Shown here: one piece after another, positions 7,957 to 15,426 of the stretch
Numbering within the stretch: the stretch's first letter is position 1
How the letters are laid out: each line of letters opens with the position of its first letter
Assembly: GCA_964520585.1 (NCBI GenBank)
Contig: CAZFOO010000055.1
Location: 1-23,741 of the forward strand
Source: PXAP01 sp964520585
Lineage (GTDB): Bacteria; Bacteroidota; Bacteroidia; Bacteroidales; PUMT01
Length of the DNA stretch: 23,741 bases
Direction: 5' to 3'
Translations under genes and position numbers: made by a program
Notes under the pieces: model-generated
What the model saw: only the letters and a program-made list of their open reading frames with translations
What the model was told of the DNA's origin: nothing
Databases searched by the model: none

Positions 7957-8190
7957 TCAGCCGGCCAACAGCTTCTTTATCTCTTCCTTGGATGCGGTAC
8001 GGCCTTTAAGTAATACTTTCTCATCGACTACCATAGCAGGGGTTGCTGCAATACCATAATTCATTATTTCCATTATATCTTCCACCTTGGTGATGGTAGC
8101 CTCAAGTTTCAACTCCTCAACAGCAAGTTTTGTTGATTCTTCAAGCCTTTTACATTTGGCGCATCCACTTCCTAATATCTTAATTTCCAT
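7957..8190 (-). CDS. small thioredoxin/glutaredoxin-like protein (TM0996/MTH895 type)
   Basis: A 77-residue cytoplasmic redox protein with an abbreviated thioredoxin fold. The active site GSGCAKCK holds Cys10-Ala-Lys-Cys13, and the cis-proline motif is Thr50-Pro51 in GIAATPAMVV. This mini-family is often found beside ArsP-type permeases and ArsR regulators. The gene follows arsR after 92 bases, in which there is a promoter with an ArsR-type operator, and it precedes the ArsF-like gene by 190 bases. It probably carries electrons or metalloid thiols to membrane partners. It may stand in the ArsE position of an arsEFG-like set, but that is inference. Confidence 0.9.
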   Translation of the reverse strand: MEIKILGSGCAKCKRLEESTKLAVEELKLEATITKVEDIMEIMNYGIAATPAMVVDEKVLLKGRTASKEEIKKLLAG

Positions 8191-8233
8191 ATCACCTGTT
8201 ATTTATCAGTTATCAAAAAAATAAAACCTGTAT

Positions 8234-8265
8234 CAAACATAATTCGCATTTCGTAAAATAACGAA
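8234..8265 (-). promoter_or_regulatory. promoter and ArsR-type operator of the thioredoxin-like gene
   Basis: TTCGTAAAATAACGAA (8250-8265) is a TTCG-N8-CGAA palindrome, 13 of 16 identical to the permease operator at 6363-6378. On the minus strand it is followed by TATGTTTG (8241-8234), an exact TAnnTTTG -7 box, and TTTG (8269-8266) just upstream may act as a -33 box, with a slightly long 24-base spacer. The operator lies between the two boxes, a classic repressor position. Confidence 0.65.
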
Positions 8266-8282
8266 CAAATATTCAAAAAGTT

Positions 8283-8585
8283 TCATTTACTACAAAACTT
8301 TTTGAATAAAAAATTTACTTCTGCCCATTTTTCTTTATTAAGGCAGTACTTGATCCTGGGCGGACTGATCTCGCCCTGTATCAGACCGCATTTCTTCAGC
8401 TCTTTCAAATGTTGGGATAATGTGGATTTGGCTATGGGCAGTTCCTGTGCAAGATCGCCGCTGTAGCAGCAAGACTGATTTTTCAGGAGATCAATAATAT
8501 ATACCCTGGTTGGATGGCCAAGTGCCCTGGCGTACATTGCAAATTTCTTTTGCTCTTCAGATATTAATTCCTTTTTGACTAACAT
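8283..8585 (-). CDS. arsR: ArsR-family transcriptional repressor
   Basis: A 100-residue ArsR/SmtB winged-helix regulator. The family start ALGHPTRVYIIDLL (21-34) is present, and the recognition helix region is KSTLSQHLKELKKCGLI (53-69). Vicinal Cys39-Cys40 (NQSCCYSGDL) replaces the ELCVCDL metalloid site of classic ArsR; Cys66, Cys81 and Cys98 are further possible ligands. Binding of a trivalent arsenical or other soft metal should release it from DNA. It heads the minus-strand cluster; two matching operators downstream point to repression of the thioredoxin-like and permease genes. No copy of that operator was found before arsR itself; a different palindrome lies there. Confidence 0.9.
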   Translation of the reverse strand: MLVKKELISEEQKKFAMYARALGHPTRVYIIDLLKNQSCCYSGDLAQELPIAKSTLSQHLKELKKCGLIQGEISPPRIKYCLNKEKWAEVNFLFKKFCSK

Positions 8586-8606
8586 CGCTTTGTATTATTA
8601 TGTTAT

Positions 8607-8636
8607 TCCTGCAATAATAATTAATATTTCGCAGGA
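8607..8636. promoter_or_regulatory. 30-base imperfect palindrome upstream of arsR
   Basis: TCCTGC (8607-8612) and GCAGGA (8631-8636) are perfect inverted arms around an AT-rich 18-base centre. The element lies 22-51 bases upstream of the arsR start, where an autoregulatory operator or leader hairpin would be expected. It does not share the TTCG-N8-CGAA pattern. Confidence 0.35.
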
Positions 8637-8873
8637 TTTGATCCATTATTTGCCAAACAAAATTTTCATCGGCCGACCTCAGCAAAACCAATATTGCTCA
8701 GCCAGCCTCAAGATTGTAACAAGCTATTAATTAAAGTCTGTCGATAAAATCAAGTCTCCGGATCATAATATAAGGATCCAAGGTTTGCTAAGTCAGAAAA
8801 GCCGGGTTTACATGAGGTAATTCGGCATTTTATTGACGAACGTAACGCAGCAGGCGTACATTATGGACAGGCA

Positions 8874-9599
8874 CTAATTAAATACCTCTTTTAAAACAGC
8901 ATAGGATTTTATCTGTCCCATACCTGATATATGAAACCTGTAATATGCAAGAATTCCTTCCAGTAAAACATTTCTCATTTTTGCATTCAATTTAATTTTA
9001 TCCATTTCTTCAAAAGAACATTGCATCACTTCATGAAGATACCGGGATGCCGGGGCGGAGATAAAATGATTATGTAAAGGCTCGTTCCGGGTAAAACGTG
9101 CATTTTCGATATCAAAAAACTCATTCTGGGAAGAATAATTATTTTGGAGAGAGAAGCCAAGATGGCGGGCCAACCCCATTAAAAACAAAAGGTGAAAGTT
9201 GGCAAATCCACTCTCCGACAGATCAAATATCTTAATTGTATTAATAAGGTATGAAAATAAGGTGATATTGGGCTCTTCTTCTCTTAATGTTTTGTAAAGA
9301 ATCTCTGAAATAAAAATGGCTACAGCATTTTTCACAGGATGCCATGGTATTGAAGAAAAAGTCTCCTTCAGCCGGAATTCCCTGATCCTTTGCAAATCTC
9401 TTGACTGTTTGAAGTATACCTCCATATCAAGAATGGAAAGGTGTTGAAGAAGGTTAATCCGTGCCGGTGACTTTTTTCTTCTGGCTCCGCTAATCATAAA
9501 CGACTGCCTTCCAAGATGTTCGGTATAGATATGCGATATAACACTGCTGTCAGAGTATTTTATCGTATGTAACACTAATCCTGTGGTCTTTTGGATCAT
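8874..9599 (-). CDS. recO: DNA repair protein RecO
   Basis: A 241-residue RecO, which helps RecF/RecR load RecA onto SSB-coated single-stranded DNA and anneals strands in gap repair. The N-terminal OB-fold region opens with KTTGLVLHTIKYSDSSVI and has the conserved GRQSFMISGARRKKSPA segment (30-46) typical of the family. A helical C-terminal domain (about 80-241) contains FDIENARF (162-169), the Bacteroidota version of the zinc-loop region, without the cysteines. Length is normal. It follows porZ on the same strand after 61 bases, an arrangement common in Bacteroidota, so the two may be co-transcribed although their functions differ. Confidence 0.92.
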   Translation of the reverse strand: MIQKTTGLVLHTIKYSDSSVISHIYTEHLGRQSFMISGARRKKSPARINLLQHLSILDMEVYFKQSRDLQRIREFRLKETFSSIPWHPVKNAVAIFISEILYKTLREEEPNITLFSYLINTIKIFDLSESGFANFHLLFLMGLARHLGFSLQNNYSSQNEFFDIENARFTRNEPLHNHFISAPASRYLHEVMQCSFEEMDKIKLNAKMRNVLLEGILAYYRFHISGMGQIKSYAVLKEVFN

Positions 9600-9660
9600 T
9601 TTAAAAATAATTGTTGAGTTGCCCTGGTCTTTTCACAAAAAAAAAGTAGGAGAATTCTGA

Positions 9661-11955
9661 TTAGTGTATAAACATAATTTTACTAACATGAGTTTCCGAA
9701 CCATCCGGGGTTGAAATAAAAACGAGATAAATACCTGTACCGGCTCGATGTCCCTGTGAATTAAGACCGTCCCAAATTGCCTGTCCGCCCAGTGAAACAG
9801 TCTCATAAACCAGGTTCCCGCTAATGTCCGTTATCTTGACAACCGAATCTCTAACAAGTCCGGTAATGGTAACGTCTCCTTCATAACTTTCCCTGACGGG
9901 GTTTGGGAAGATATATACATTGTCAAATGTTGACTGTGGGGAGGTTGCCTGTCCCCTGAATGACACAACACCTGCAGCCGTCCCGAAAAACACTTCGCCT
10001 GTGGAAGGATTAATCGCAATATCGGATATGGTATTTGACAGCAAAGGGCTATTCTGGCTTGTAAAATGATGTATCTGCTGTTTCCCGTCTGCCGACACAA
10101 GAAATACGCCGGACTTATCTGTACCAAACCATTTCCGGTCTGCTCCATCAACAGCTATTGAAGTGACTGTTTCATTATTCAACAGGTATCCCAGATCATC
10201 TTCTCCGGAACCTTGTACAACAATACGGCGGGCAGGGAAATCGCCACCTGCAAAAACTTCAGAAGGATTGTAATAAACTACAACGCCAATATTCAGTCCT
10301 ACCCAGATAAATCCGTTCTGATCTTCAGCAATTGACATAACTTCATTACTTATCAGTTCATTGTTTTCATCGGTAATACTTATTTTTCTATAGAGCAAAT
10401 CATTTTCACTGATATTGTCAACTCTGTTTGAAAATACAAAAAGCCCTCCTCCCCTGGGCAGAAGCATCCATTTCTGGCCGAGGCTGTTGATAATCAACTT
10501 GCCGGTTTGATCATGATTTATCATTCCCCCAAAAGAAAAAGATAGCCAATCACCGTTTGCTTTTCTGACAGAAACAGGATCAGGTACACCCGAATTGGTA
10601 AGCCATAGGTTTTTCTCTTTATCAAAAGCTATCCCCCCCACTCTGATAAAACTTTCACCAGGGATAACTGACCGGAGGGTACTGTTATCTTCATTATAAA
10701 TTTCCTGAACCTCTCCGTCATGATATTCTGCAAGACCGTATCCCCATGTCGCAACAAACTCTCTATCCGGATCATCAGGATGTTCCTTTACATAAAGAAC
10801 ATCACGGATATCATAATTAAGCCTGCTTGACCACGAACCCTCTTTCAAAAAACTGTATTCTCCATTCAGCCAGAGATTATTAAAAGCCGCATTATATCCT
10901 CCGGCAGCAAAATAAGTACGCTGAGGATAAGAAGTAATTGAAAAAACCTTATTGGAATATGGCCCCGCAGGCGTCAGAATATTATACGATCCACCGGCAA
11001 AACGTACCAGTCCATGAATCCGGTCTGCCAGCCAGACAGTTCCATCAGCCTCCATCATTGCATCCCTGATAGCTACTCCCCATAAACCATAATCATCAAT
11101 TTTCCTTTCAGCAACAGGACCGGGACTAAATATTTCAGCCTGGCTTTCATTCACCAGAGCCATATAATTATCATTCACTCTTAGAGTCACTGGTTTGCTG
11201 GATTGCGGCACAAAATGACTCCATGATCCATCTGATAACCGGAAAACGGTATAGGTACCGGAACTTGACATCTGCACAGCATATAGCATATTATCAAACC
11301 AGGCAAGTGATGAGAAGAGAGCCCCTGGTTCAGGTATAAAATCCATATGCTCCCAGAATGAGAAATCAAGCAGGTTGGGTGCGTTTATATCGGCCTTATA
11401 CAAACCAGATGACGTTGCAGCATACAGATATACCCCGTCAAACGCTATATCGTTAATATTAAGCCTTATTCCTGCATCCCCTAAAAAATAAGTATCTATT
11501 ACTTCATGTCTCTCCAGGTTAACCACAACTATGCCAAAAGTGCAAGAGAGATACGCTTTATTTCCGACAGTCATTATATTATTAATGCTTTTGGATCCGG
11601 CGATCTGGCTTCTTAATATATCGGAGATATTGATTATTGTATTCCGGTCAATAATATCAAGATTACCGTTTGCATATCCGACAACAAGGACCTGACTTTC
11701 TTCAGACCATTTTATGCTTGTAATGTCAACATCAGAAAGCCCGTTAACCTTTGAAAGTTTCTCTATGCTGCTGTCTTTCTTTCGAAAAACCGATATGCCG
11801 GCTCCTGCTGAACAAAAAACCTCATTGTCTGTTACGGCAACATGTGTGGCACGCCTGTAGGAAAGATGATCACGCCAGCCACCTGCAGGAGCACCGGAAG
11901 CAGCATTACTCCAAAAAAATGCCAGCAGAGAAATAATAACAATGGTACGACGCAT
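9661..11955 (-). CDS. porZ: type IX secretion component PorZ
   Basis: A 764-residue exported protein of the PorZ family. In Porphyromonas gingivalis, PorZ is part of the surface attachment complex that delivers anionic LPS to type IX cargo. A signal peptide covers about residues 1-21. The opening GGWRDHLSYRRATHV and KVNGLSDVDITSIKW match the family, followed by two-component-regulator-type propeller repeats (such as ITSIAVDGADRKWFGTD and VMSIAEDQNGFIWVGL) forming two beta-propellers. Residues 677-764, starting at FDNVYIFPNPV, form a type IX C-terminal sorting-like domain ending in KIMFIH. The size is close to the known PorZ. It lies between rdgB and recO. The alternative, a general T9SS-sorted propeller protein, is less likely given length, start motif and the recO neighbour. 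Confidence 0.88.
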   Translation of the reverse strand: MRRTIVIISLLAFFWSNAASGAPAGGWRDHLSYRRATHVAVTDNEVFCSAGAGISVFRKKDSSIEKLSKVNGLSDVDITSIKWSEESQVLVVGYANGNLDIIDRNTIINISDILRSQIAGSKSINNIMTVGNKAYLSCTFGIVVVNLERHEVIDTYFLGDAGIRLNINDIAFDGVYLYAATSSGLYKADINAPNLLDFSFWEHMDFIPEPGALFSSLAWFDNMLYAVQMSSSGTYTVFRLSDGSWSHFVPQSSKPVTLRVNDNYMALVNESQAEIFSPGPVAERKIDDYGLWGVAIRDAMMEADGTVWLADRIHGLVRFAGGSYNILTPAGPYSNKVFSITSYPQRTYFAAGGYNAAFNNLWLNGEYSFLKEGSWSSRLNYDIRDVLYVKEHPDDPDREFVATWGYGLAEYHDGEVQEIYNEDNSTLRSVIPGESFIRVGGIAFDKEKNLWLTNSGVPDPVSVRKANGDWLSFSFGGMINHDQTGKLIINSLGQKWMLLPRGGGLFVFSNRVDNISENDLLYRKISITDENNELISNEVMSIAEDQNGFIWVGLNIGVVVYYNPSEVFAGGDFPARRIVVQGSGEDDLGYLLNNETVTSIAVDGADRKWFGTDKSGVFLVSADGKQQIHHFTSQNSPLLSNTISDIAINPSTGEVFFGTAAGVVSFRGQATSPQSTFDNVYIFPNPVRESYEGDVTITGLVRDSVVKITDISGNLVYETVSLGGQAIWDGLNSQGHRAGTGIYLVFISTPDGSETHVSKIMFIH

Positions 11956-12100
11956 TTAGATTCTTCTTAAATTTAACCGGAATAAATAATAAGTGTCGGA
12001 TATTATTCATATTTCCCGGGGAAGGAGTGTTTTTTATATTCACCGGAAACAAATTAAGCTTTAATAAAACTACCTCTAATTATTCAGTGATATCTAAAAA

Positions 12101-12715
12101 TTACCGGATGTCTTTCCTGCTTTTCAAAAAAGAAACCAGCTTTCCAAATGCGATAGCCCGGTGACTGATCTTGTTTTTTTCGTTCAGGTTCATTTCTGCA
12201 AAAGTCTTATGATAGCCATCCGGGACAAATACAGGATCATATCCAAATCCTTCTTTACCTCTTTTTTCGTGAGTAATCCTACCGTTAACAGTACCTTCGA
12301 ACTTAAACTCCTCACCTTGAATTATAAGCGAAATGATAGTCCGGAATCTAGCCTTTCGAGAATCTTTATCTTTAAGCAGGGTAAGGAAGTTTTGAATATT
12401 GGCCTCAGTTCGCTCTTTTTTACTGTCGAAGGAGATATTATCTTCTATTTCGGCGAATCGTGCAGAATATACTCCCGGCCAATTATTCAGAGACTCAACT
12501 TCAAGTCCGGTATCATCGGCAAAACAATCCACATTAAACCGCTCATAAATATATGAGGATTTTGCTGATGCATTTTCTTCAAGGGTGGGATGTATCTCCG
12601 GTATATCACCATAAAATCCCAGATCATTCAGGTTCCGCAATTTAAAATTATCTCCAAGAAGATCATCTATCTCCCTCATCTTATTGACATTCCCTGTAAC
12701 AAAAACCAGCTCCAT
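12101..12715 (-). CDS. rdgB: non-canonical purine NTP pyrophosphatase (XTP/dITP)
   Basis: A 204-residue HAM1/RdgB enzyme that hydrolyses dITP, ITP and XTP to monophosphates and so keeps deaminated purines out of DNA and RNA. It has the N-terminal TGNVNK (7-12), the metal/substrate motif FADDTGLEV (65-73), PGVYSARFA (80-88), then GFGYDPVFVPDGYHKTFAEM in the C-terminal half and SHRAIAFGKL near the end, all conserved. Length and order are complete. It is preceded by a terminator after the universal stress gene, so it has its own transcript, and is followed by porZ after 145 bases. Confidence 0.95.
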   Translation of the reverse strand: MELVFVTGNVNKMREIDDLLGDNFKLRNLNDLGFYGDIPEIHPTLEENASAKSSYIYERFNVDCFADDTGLEVESLNNWPGVYSARFAEIEDNISFDSKKERTEANIQNFLTLLKDKDSRKARFRTIISLIIQGEEFKFEGTVNGRITHEKRGKEGFGYDPVFVPDGYHKTFAEMNLNEKNKISHRAIAFGKLVSFLKSRKDIR

Positions 12716-12734
12716 TTCCTTAAAATTTTATACC

Positions 12735-12764
12735 ATAAAAAAACAAGGACATACAATCCTTGTT
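12735..12764 (-). terminator. rho-independent terminator after the universal stress gene
   Basis: AACAAGGA (12742-12749) and TCCTTGTT (12757-12764) form a perfect 8-bp stem with a 7-base loop. On the minus strand the stem runs straight into a T-run. It lies about 100 bases past the stop of the universal stress gene and just before rdgB, separating their transcripts. Confidence 0.8.
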
Positions 12765-12863
12765 CTGAAATTAATTCCCTGGTATGCTCATGCAAAATAA
12801 CATATCACCGGGTAATAAATAATTCAACCTTTGCTGGGCAAATCAGTTTATGTTATGTTCTGA

Positions 12864-13700
12864 TCAGCCACCCATTGCAGCAAAACCTCCCGATGTTTTG
12901 CCTATCCGTGGGTTAATGCACATTACGGGAATTTTTGCGCTGTTAGCAATGATATATTGTTCATCGGCTCCCATAACATAATCAGCCAATCCGATATTTT
13001 TAGTGGTCATAATAACTATAAGCTCTGCATTGATCTGAATCGCATAATCAATTGTCTCCTTGGCAAAAGATTTCTTTCCATCAGCAGTTATGATGTCATA
13101 ATCAACATGCTTCTGGTCAAGTATCATTTTAGTGAATGCAATATTGTTGTTTACCCCTCTGAGAAGTCTTTTATCAGTTTTTTTTGGCTTAATTATATGA
13201 ATTTTTGAGTTGAAGTGTTTATAAAGATATACAAGCCAATTTACTTTTTCCTTATCTTCCTTACGAAAATCAACAGGAAATACAATATGCTGAAAATTAA
13301 TATTTTCCGGTGGAGACTGGACAATTACAAAGGGAACTTTGGAACTCACAATAACCTTCAATGCCCAGCTCCCGGTAAGTTTTTGCATTCCTTTTATCCC
13401 GTGAGTTCCCATTATCACCATTTCAGCATTTATCTCATCCGCAATCTCGCCAATGCTTGAAAAAATTGTGCCATAACGTACAATGGTGTTCGGTTTGATG
13501 CTGTATTTTTTAAAAGCCTCAACAGCATGAACATCAAGAACTCCCCTTAGCTTGGATACTTCATCCTTTTTGTTCGCTATATGTGCAATATAGATGGGAT
13601 TACCATCAATTTTTGCAATTTTTACAGCATGTTCCAGGGCATATTCTGCAACCTGAGTAAAATCCCATGGAACCATCAAAGGTTTGACTGTGCTTCCCAT
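12864..13700 (-). CDS. tandem-domain universal stress protein
   Basis: A 278-residue cytoplasmic protein made of two Usp domains. Domain 1 (about 4-128) starts VKPLMVPWDFT with Asp13 in the usual ATP-site position and ends in the GTHG-9x-GS nucleotide motif (Gly98-Thr-His-Gly101, Gly110-Ser111) and VPFVIV. Domain 2 (about 134-268) keeps the fold strands (IVFPVDF, LIVIMTT, IPVMCIN), but its nucleotide motif is degenerate: TTKN replaces GxHG. Only domain 1 is likely to bind ATP, while domain 2 may serve dimer contacts. The gene is monocistronic, with a clear terminator downstream and a long AT-rich region upstream. Its specific stress role is unknown. Confidence 0.9.
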   Translation of the reverse strand: MGSTVKPLMVPWDFTQVAEYALEHAVKIAKIDGNPIYIAHIANKKDEVSKLRGVLDVHAVEAFKKYSIKPNTIVRYGTIFSSIGEIADEINAEMVIMGTHGIKGMQKLTGSWALKVIVSSKVPFVIVQSPPENINFQHIVFPVDFRKEDKEKVNWLVYLYKHFNSKIHIIKPKKTDKRLLRGVNNNIAFTKMILDQKHVDYDIITADGKKSFAKETIDYAIQINAELIVIMTTKNIGLADYVMGADEQYIIANSAKIPVMCINPRIGKTSGGFAAMGG

Positions 13701-14426
13701 AATAATCTGTTAAATTTATCTGATGCTCAAATTACTTTTTAATAAGCTATTATATATAGAGAGGACTTGAGAAAAATATTCATTTAAACTACTGAATAAA
13801 ATTGATTTTTTTTATAAAATCAGACAGACCAGTTTATCTTTATATATCTGTCTATAAATAAAAATAAAATTTAATTAGCTATTATTAACCGGCTTTCAGC
13901 TCTGTTCTAAAAGTTAAAAATAAATAAAAAAACTTTAACTGAGCAAAGATGATTTTAAAATATGAAATTATTTAAATTATTTTCCAAATATATATGAATT
14001 TTTTATAAGGTAAAAACTCAACAAAGAGTACCTTTTTGTATGAAAAATGACCACAGGTCAATTAAACATCTAAATTGGGTTGCAAAAGGTATTTCTACAT
14101 AAATAAACAATTGTTGATCAAGGCATTATTTCTTTTTAATTAACCCGCTTCATAATACAATCCGGAAATCTCCCCCTAACATGCTAACTGGTGTGAATGG
14201 CAAAAATGCAGGTAATGAGATAGATTTACAAACTATCAAATGAACCCGGAGCAGGCAGAATATCATTCTGATCCGCTTTTTTTAAACATAAATGCTTCAT
14301 AAATAGATTTTTTTATTTATGTATTGCGGCACTTCTTTATTTATTTGTAAATTTGAATTTAATTTAGTCTAAATTATCTTTAGTTTATTGATAATGGAAT
14401 TTTTCTAACAAAAAACCCCTTGTGCC
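13701..14426. other. long AT-rich intergenic region between divergent genes
   Basis: About 725 bases without a supported gene separate the universal stress gene and the cupredoxin-like gene. A 7-bp stem AGACAGA/TCTGTCT (13822-13828 and 13847-13853) and a weaker AT stem near 13912-13938 are visible. The only clear regulatory element is the promoter at 14324-14355. The rest is AT-rich with stops in all frames. Confidence 0.5.
14324..14355 (+). promoter_or_regulatory. Bacteroidota-type promoter for the cupredoxin-like gene
   Basis: TAAATTTG (14348-14355) is an exact TAnnTTTG -7 box, with TTG (14324-14326) 21 bases upstream in the -33 position. Transcription would start near 14362, leaving a leader of about 65 bases. 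Confidence 0.45.
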
Positions 14427-15196
14427 ATGGAATCCAAAAATAAATCTACCGGAATATTGCCTCTTCTAACATTAATTATAATCTTGCTTGTGCCAGTATA
14501 TCAGGGTGTTTCAGCTTGTGAAGCGTGCAACAGGTTGTTCATGTCGTCGCTAAAAAGTGAGGAGCGGGCAGGAAGCCTGGTGGCAAAGGAGCTGCTGGCA
14601 ACAATTGCTGTCCAGCAAAACCTTGCTGCCCGGTATCAAATTCCTGCACCCAGAACGCCCTCAAATTCACTTTCAGCTGCGCTCTCCCCTTCACTCTCAA
14701 ATTCTTTATCACCTTCATTGTCACCTTCACTTTCAACCGTGCAATCTCAATCTAACGGATTATCTGCAGAAAATATTCCTGCCGCCGATCCGGCCGGGAG
14801 CAATCTACCGGAACCAATCAACCCTGAAGCACCCTCAGCCACCCTGCCGCTGGAATATGAGCAAACAGAATTCATATCACACCTTTTGGAATAGGCTCAG
14901 CTGATGTTGAGGTACCTGTTGTTTACGGACCTGAAACAGAAGAGGTGATTATCCGGATCATCGGCAACTCATACTTCCCTAAAATCGTGAAGGTTGCCCC
15001 CGGAACATCAATCAAATGGATCAACGAAGATGTATTCACATATATGGAAGGAAAAATTATAGTAAGCAGCGATCATATTATTCATCCCCAGGAAGTAACG
15101 CAAGTATCCAGGGCAGGTGCCGCTCCCGGATGGCTCATGATATCACTCACCCTCCTGGCGCTGATCATTGCACTCATTGCGCTGATAAACAAATAA
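14427..15196 (+). pseudogene. membrane-anchored cupredoxin-like protein, frameshifted
   Basis: Two frames appear to form one gene. The first (14427-14894, 155 residues) has a signal peptide (about 1-30), a CEAC motif right after it (Cys31, Cys34), a helical stretch, a 4-residue Leu-Ser-rich repeat and a Pro/Glu linker. The second frame is open from 14861 to 15196 and encodes GIGSADVEVPVVYGPE, then a cupredoxin-like strand set (GNSYFPKIVKVAPGTSIKW) and a C-terminal membrane helix (GWLMISLTLLALIIALIALI). One extra T in the TTTT run at 14884-14887 would join them into a 256-residue protein. The usual copper His after the NED turn is absent, so copper binding is doubtful. A sequencing error or a real mutation could cause the shift. 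I do not recognise the family. Confidence 0.6.
14670..14741 (+). repeat. 12-base tandem repeat coding Leu-Ser-Pro-Ser
   Basis: Six consecutive 12-base units encode LSAA, LSPS, LSNS, LSPS, LSPS and LSTV. The DNA units differ mostly at third positions, so the repeat has aged, but two neighbouring units share TCACCTTCA. It forms a flexible Ser/Pro linker in the cupredoxin-like protein. Confidence 0.75.
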
Positions 15197-15292
15197 ATTT
15201 TCCTTTCGGATCCTGTTCGGAGAAAAACATACAACCTGGCAGTTCAATTCTGCATTATTATTGGTGAAAATACTAATAACTAATGCCCTGAA

Positions 15293-15403
15293 ATGGTGAA
15301 ACCAATAAAATCACTTATTCCGGCAGTATTAATTCTATTCCCTTCGGGCCTATCCGTAATTTACAGCATATTTGACCATTGCCTTTTCTCAGATAATGAT
15401 TAA
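15293..15403 (+). CDS. possible 36-residue hydrophobic small protein
   Basis: An ATG at 15293 opens a frame starting MVKPIKSLIPAVLILFPSG, with a basic N-terminus followed by a hydrophobic segment as in a signal peptide or small membrane protein; it stops at 15403. The only support is the element TACTAATAACTAAT, which lies exactly 8 bases before this ATG, as a near-identical element does before uppP. It overlaps the likely ilvE promoter, so it may equally be a chance frame. Confidence 0.25.
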   Translation: MVKPIKSLIPAVLILFPSGLSVIYSIFDHCLFSDND

Positions 15404-15408
15404 ATTTG
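15379..15408 (+). promoter_or_regulatory. Bacteroidota-type promoter for ilvE
   Basis: TAAATTTG (15401-15408) is an exact TAnnTTTG -7 box, and TTG (15379-15381) lies 19 bases upstream at the -33 position. It ends 18 bases before the chosen ATG, giving a short leader and supporting 15427 rather than the in-frame TTG at 15406 as the start. Confidence 0.5.
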
Positions 15409-15426
15409 GCACAAAAATATATTGCC

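Noticed and set aside
8757..8882. Short plus-strand frame reading HEVIRHFIDERNAAGVHYGQ, possibly a gene remnant
   Set aside because: It has no start codon, a stop lies shortly upstream, it runs into the end of recO, and no known family is recognised.
12161..12556. 131-residue plus-strand frame opposite rdgB
   Set aside because: It lies wholly antisense to a well-conserved rdgB, and its composition is that of a shadow frame.
14876..14894. Programmed -1 frameshift in the cupredoxin-like gene
   Set aside because: The bases around CTT TTG do not form an X XXY YYZ slippery heptamer and no strong stem follows at the right distance; a homopolymer change is simpler.
14557..14904. 115-residue frame inside the cupredoxin-like gene
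   Set aside because: It is rich in His, Gln and Pro as expected from an out-of-frame reading of the repeat; the 14427 frame has the signal peptide and the regular repeat.
15406..15426. TTG at 15406 as the ilvE start
   Set aside because: It adds seven residues unlike BCAT N-termini and overlaps an exact TAnnTTTG box; the ATG at 15427 fits better.
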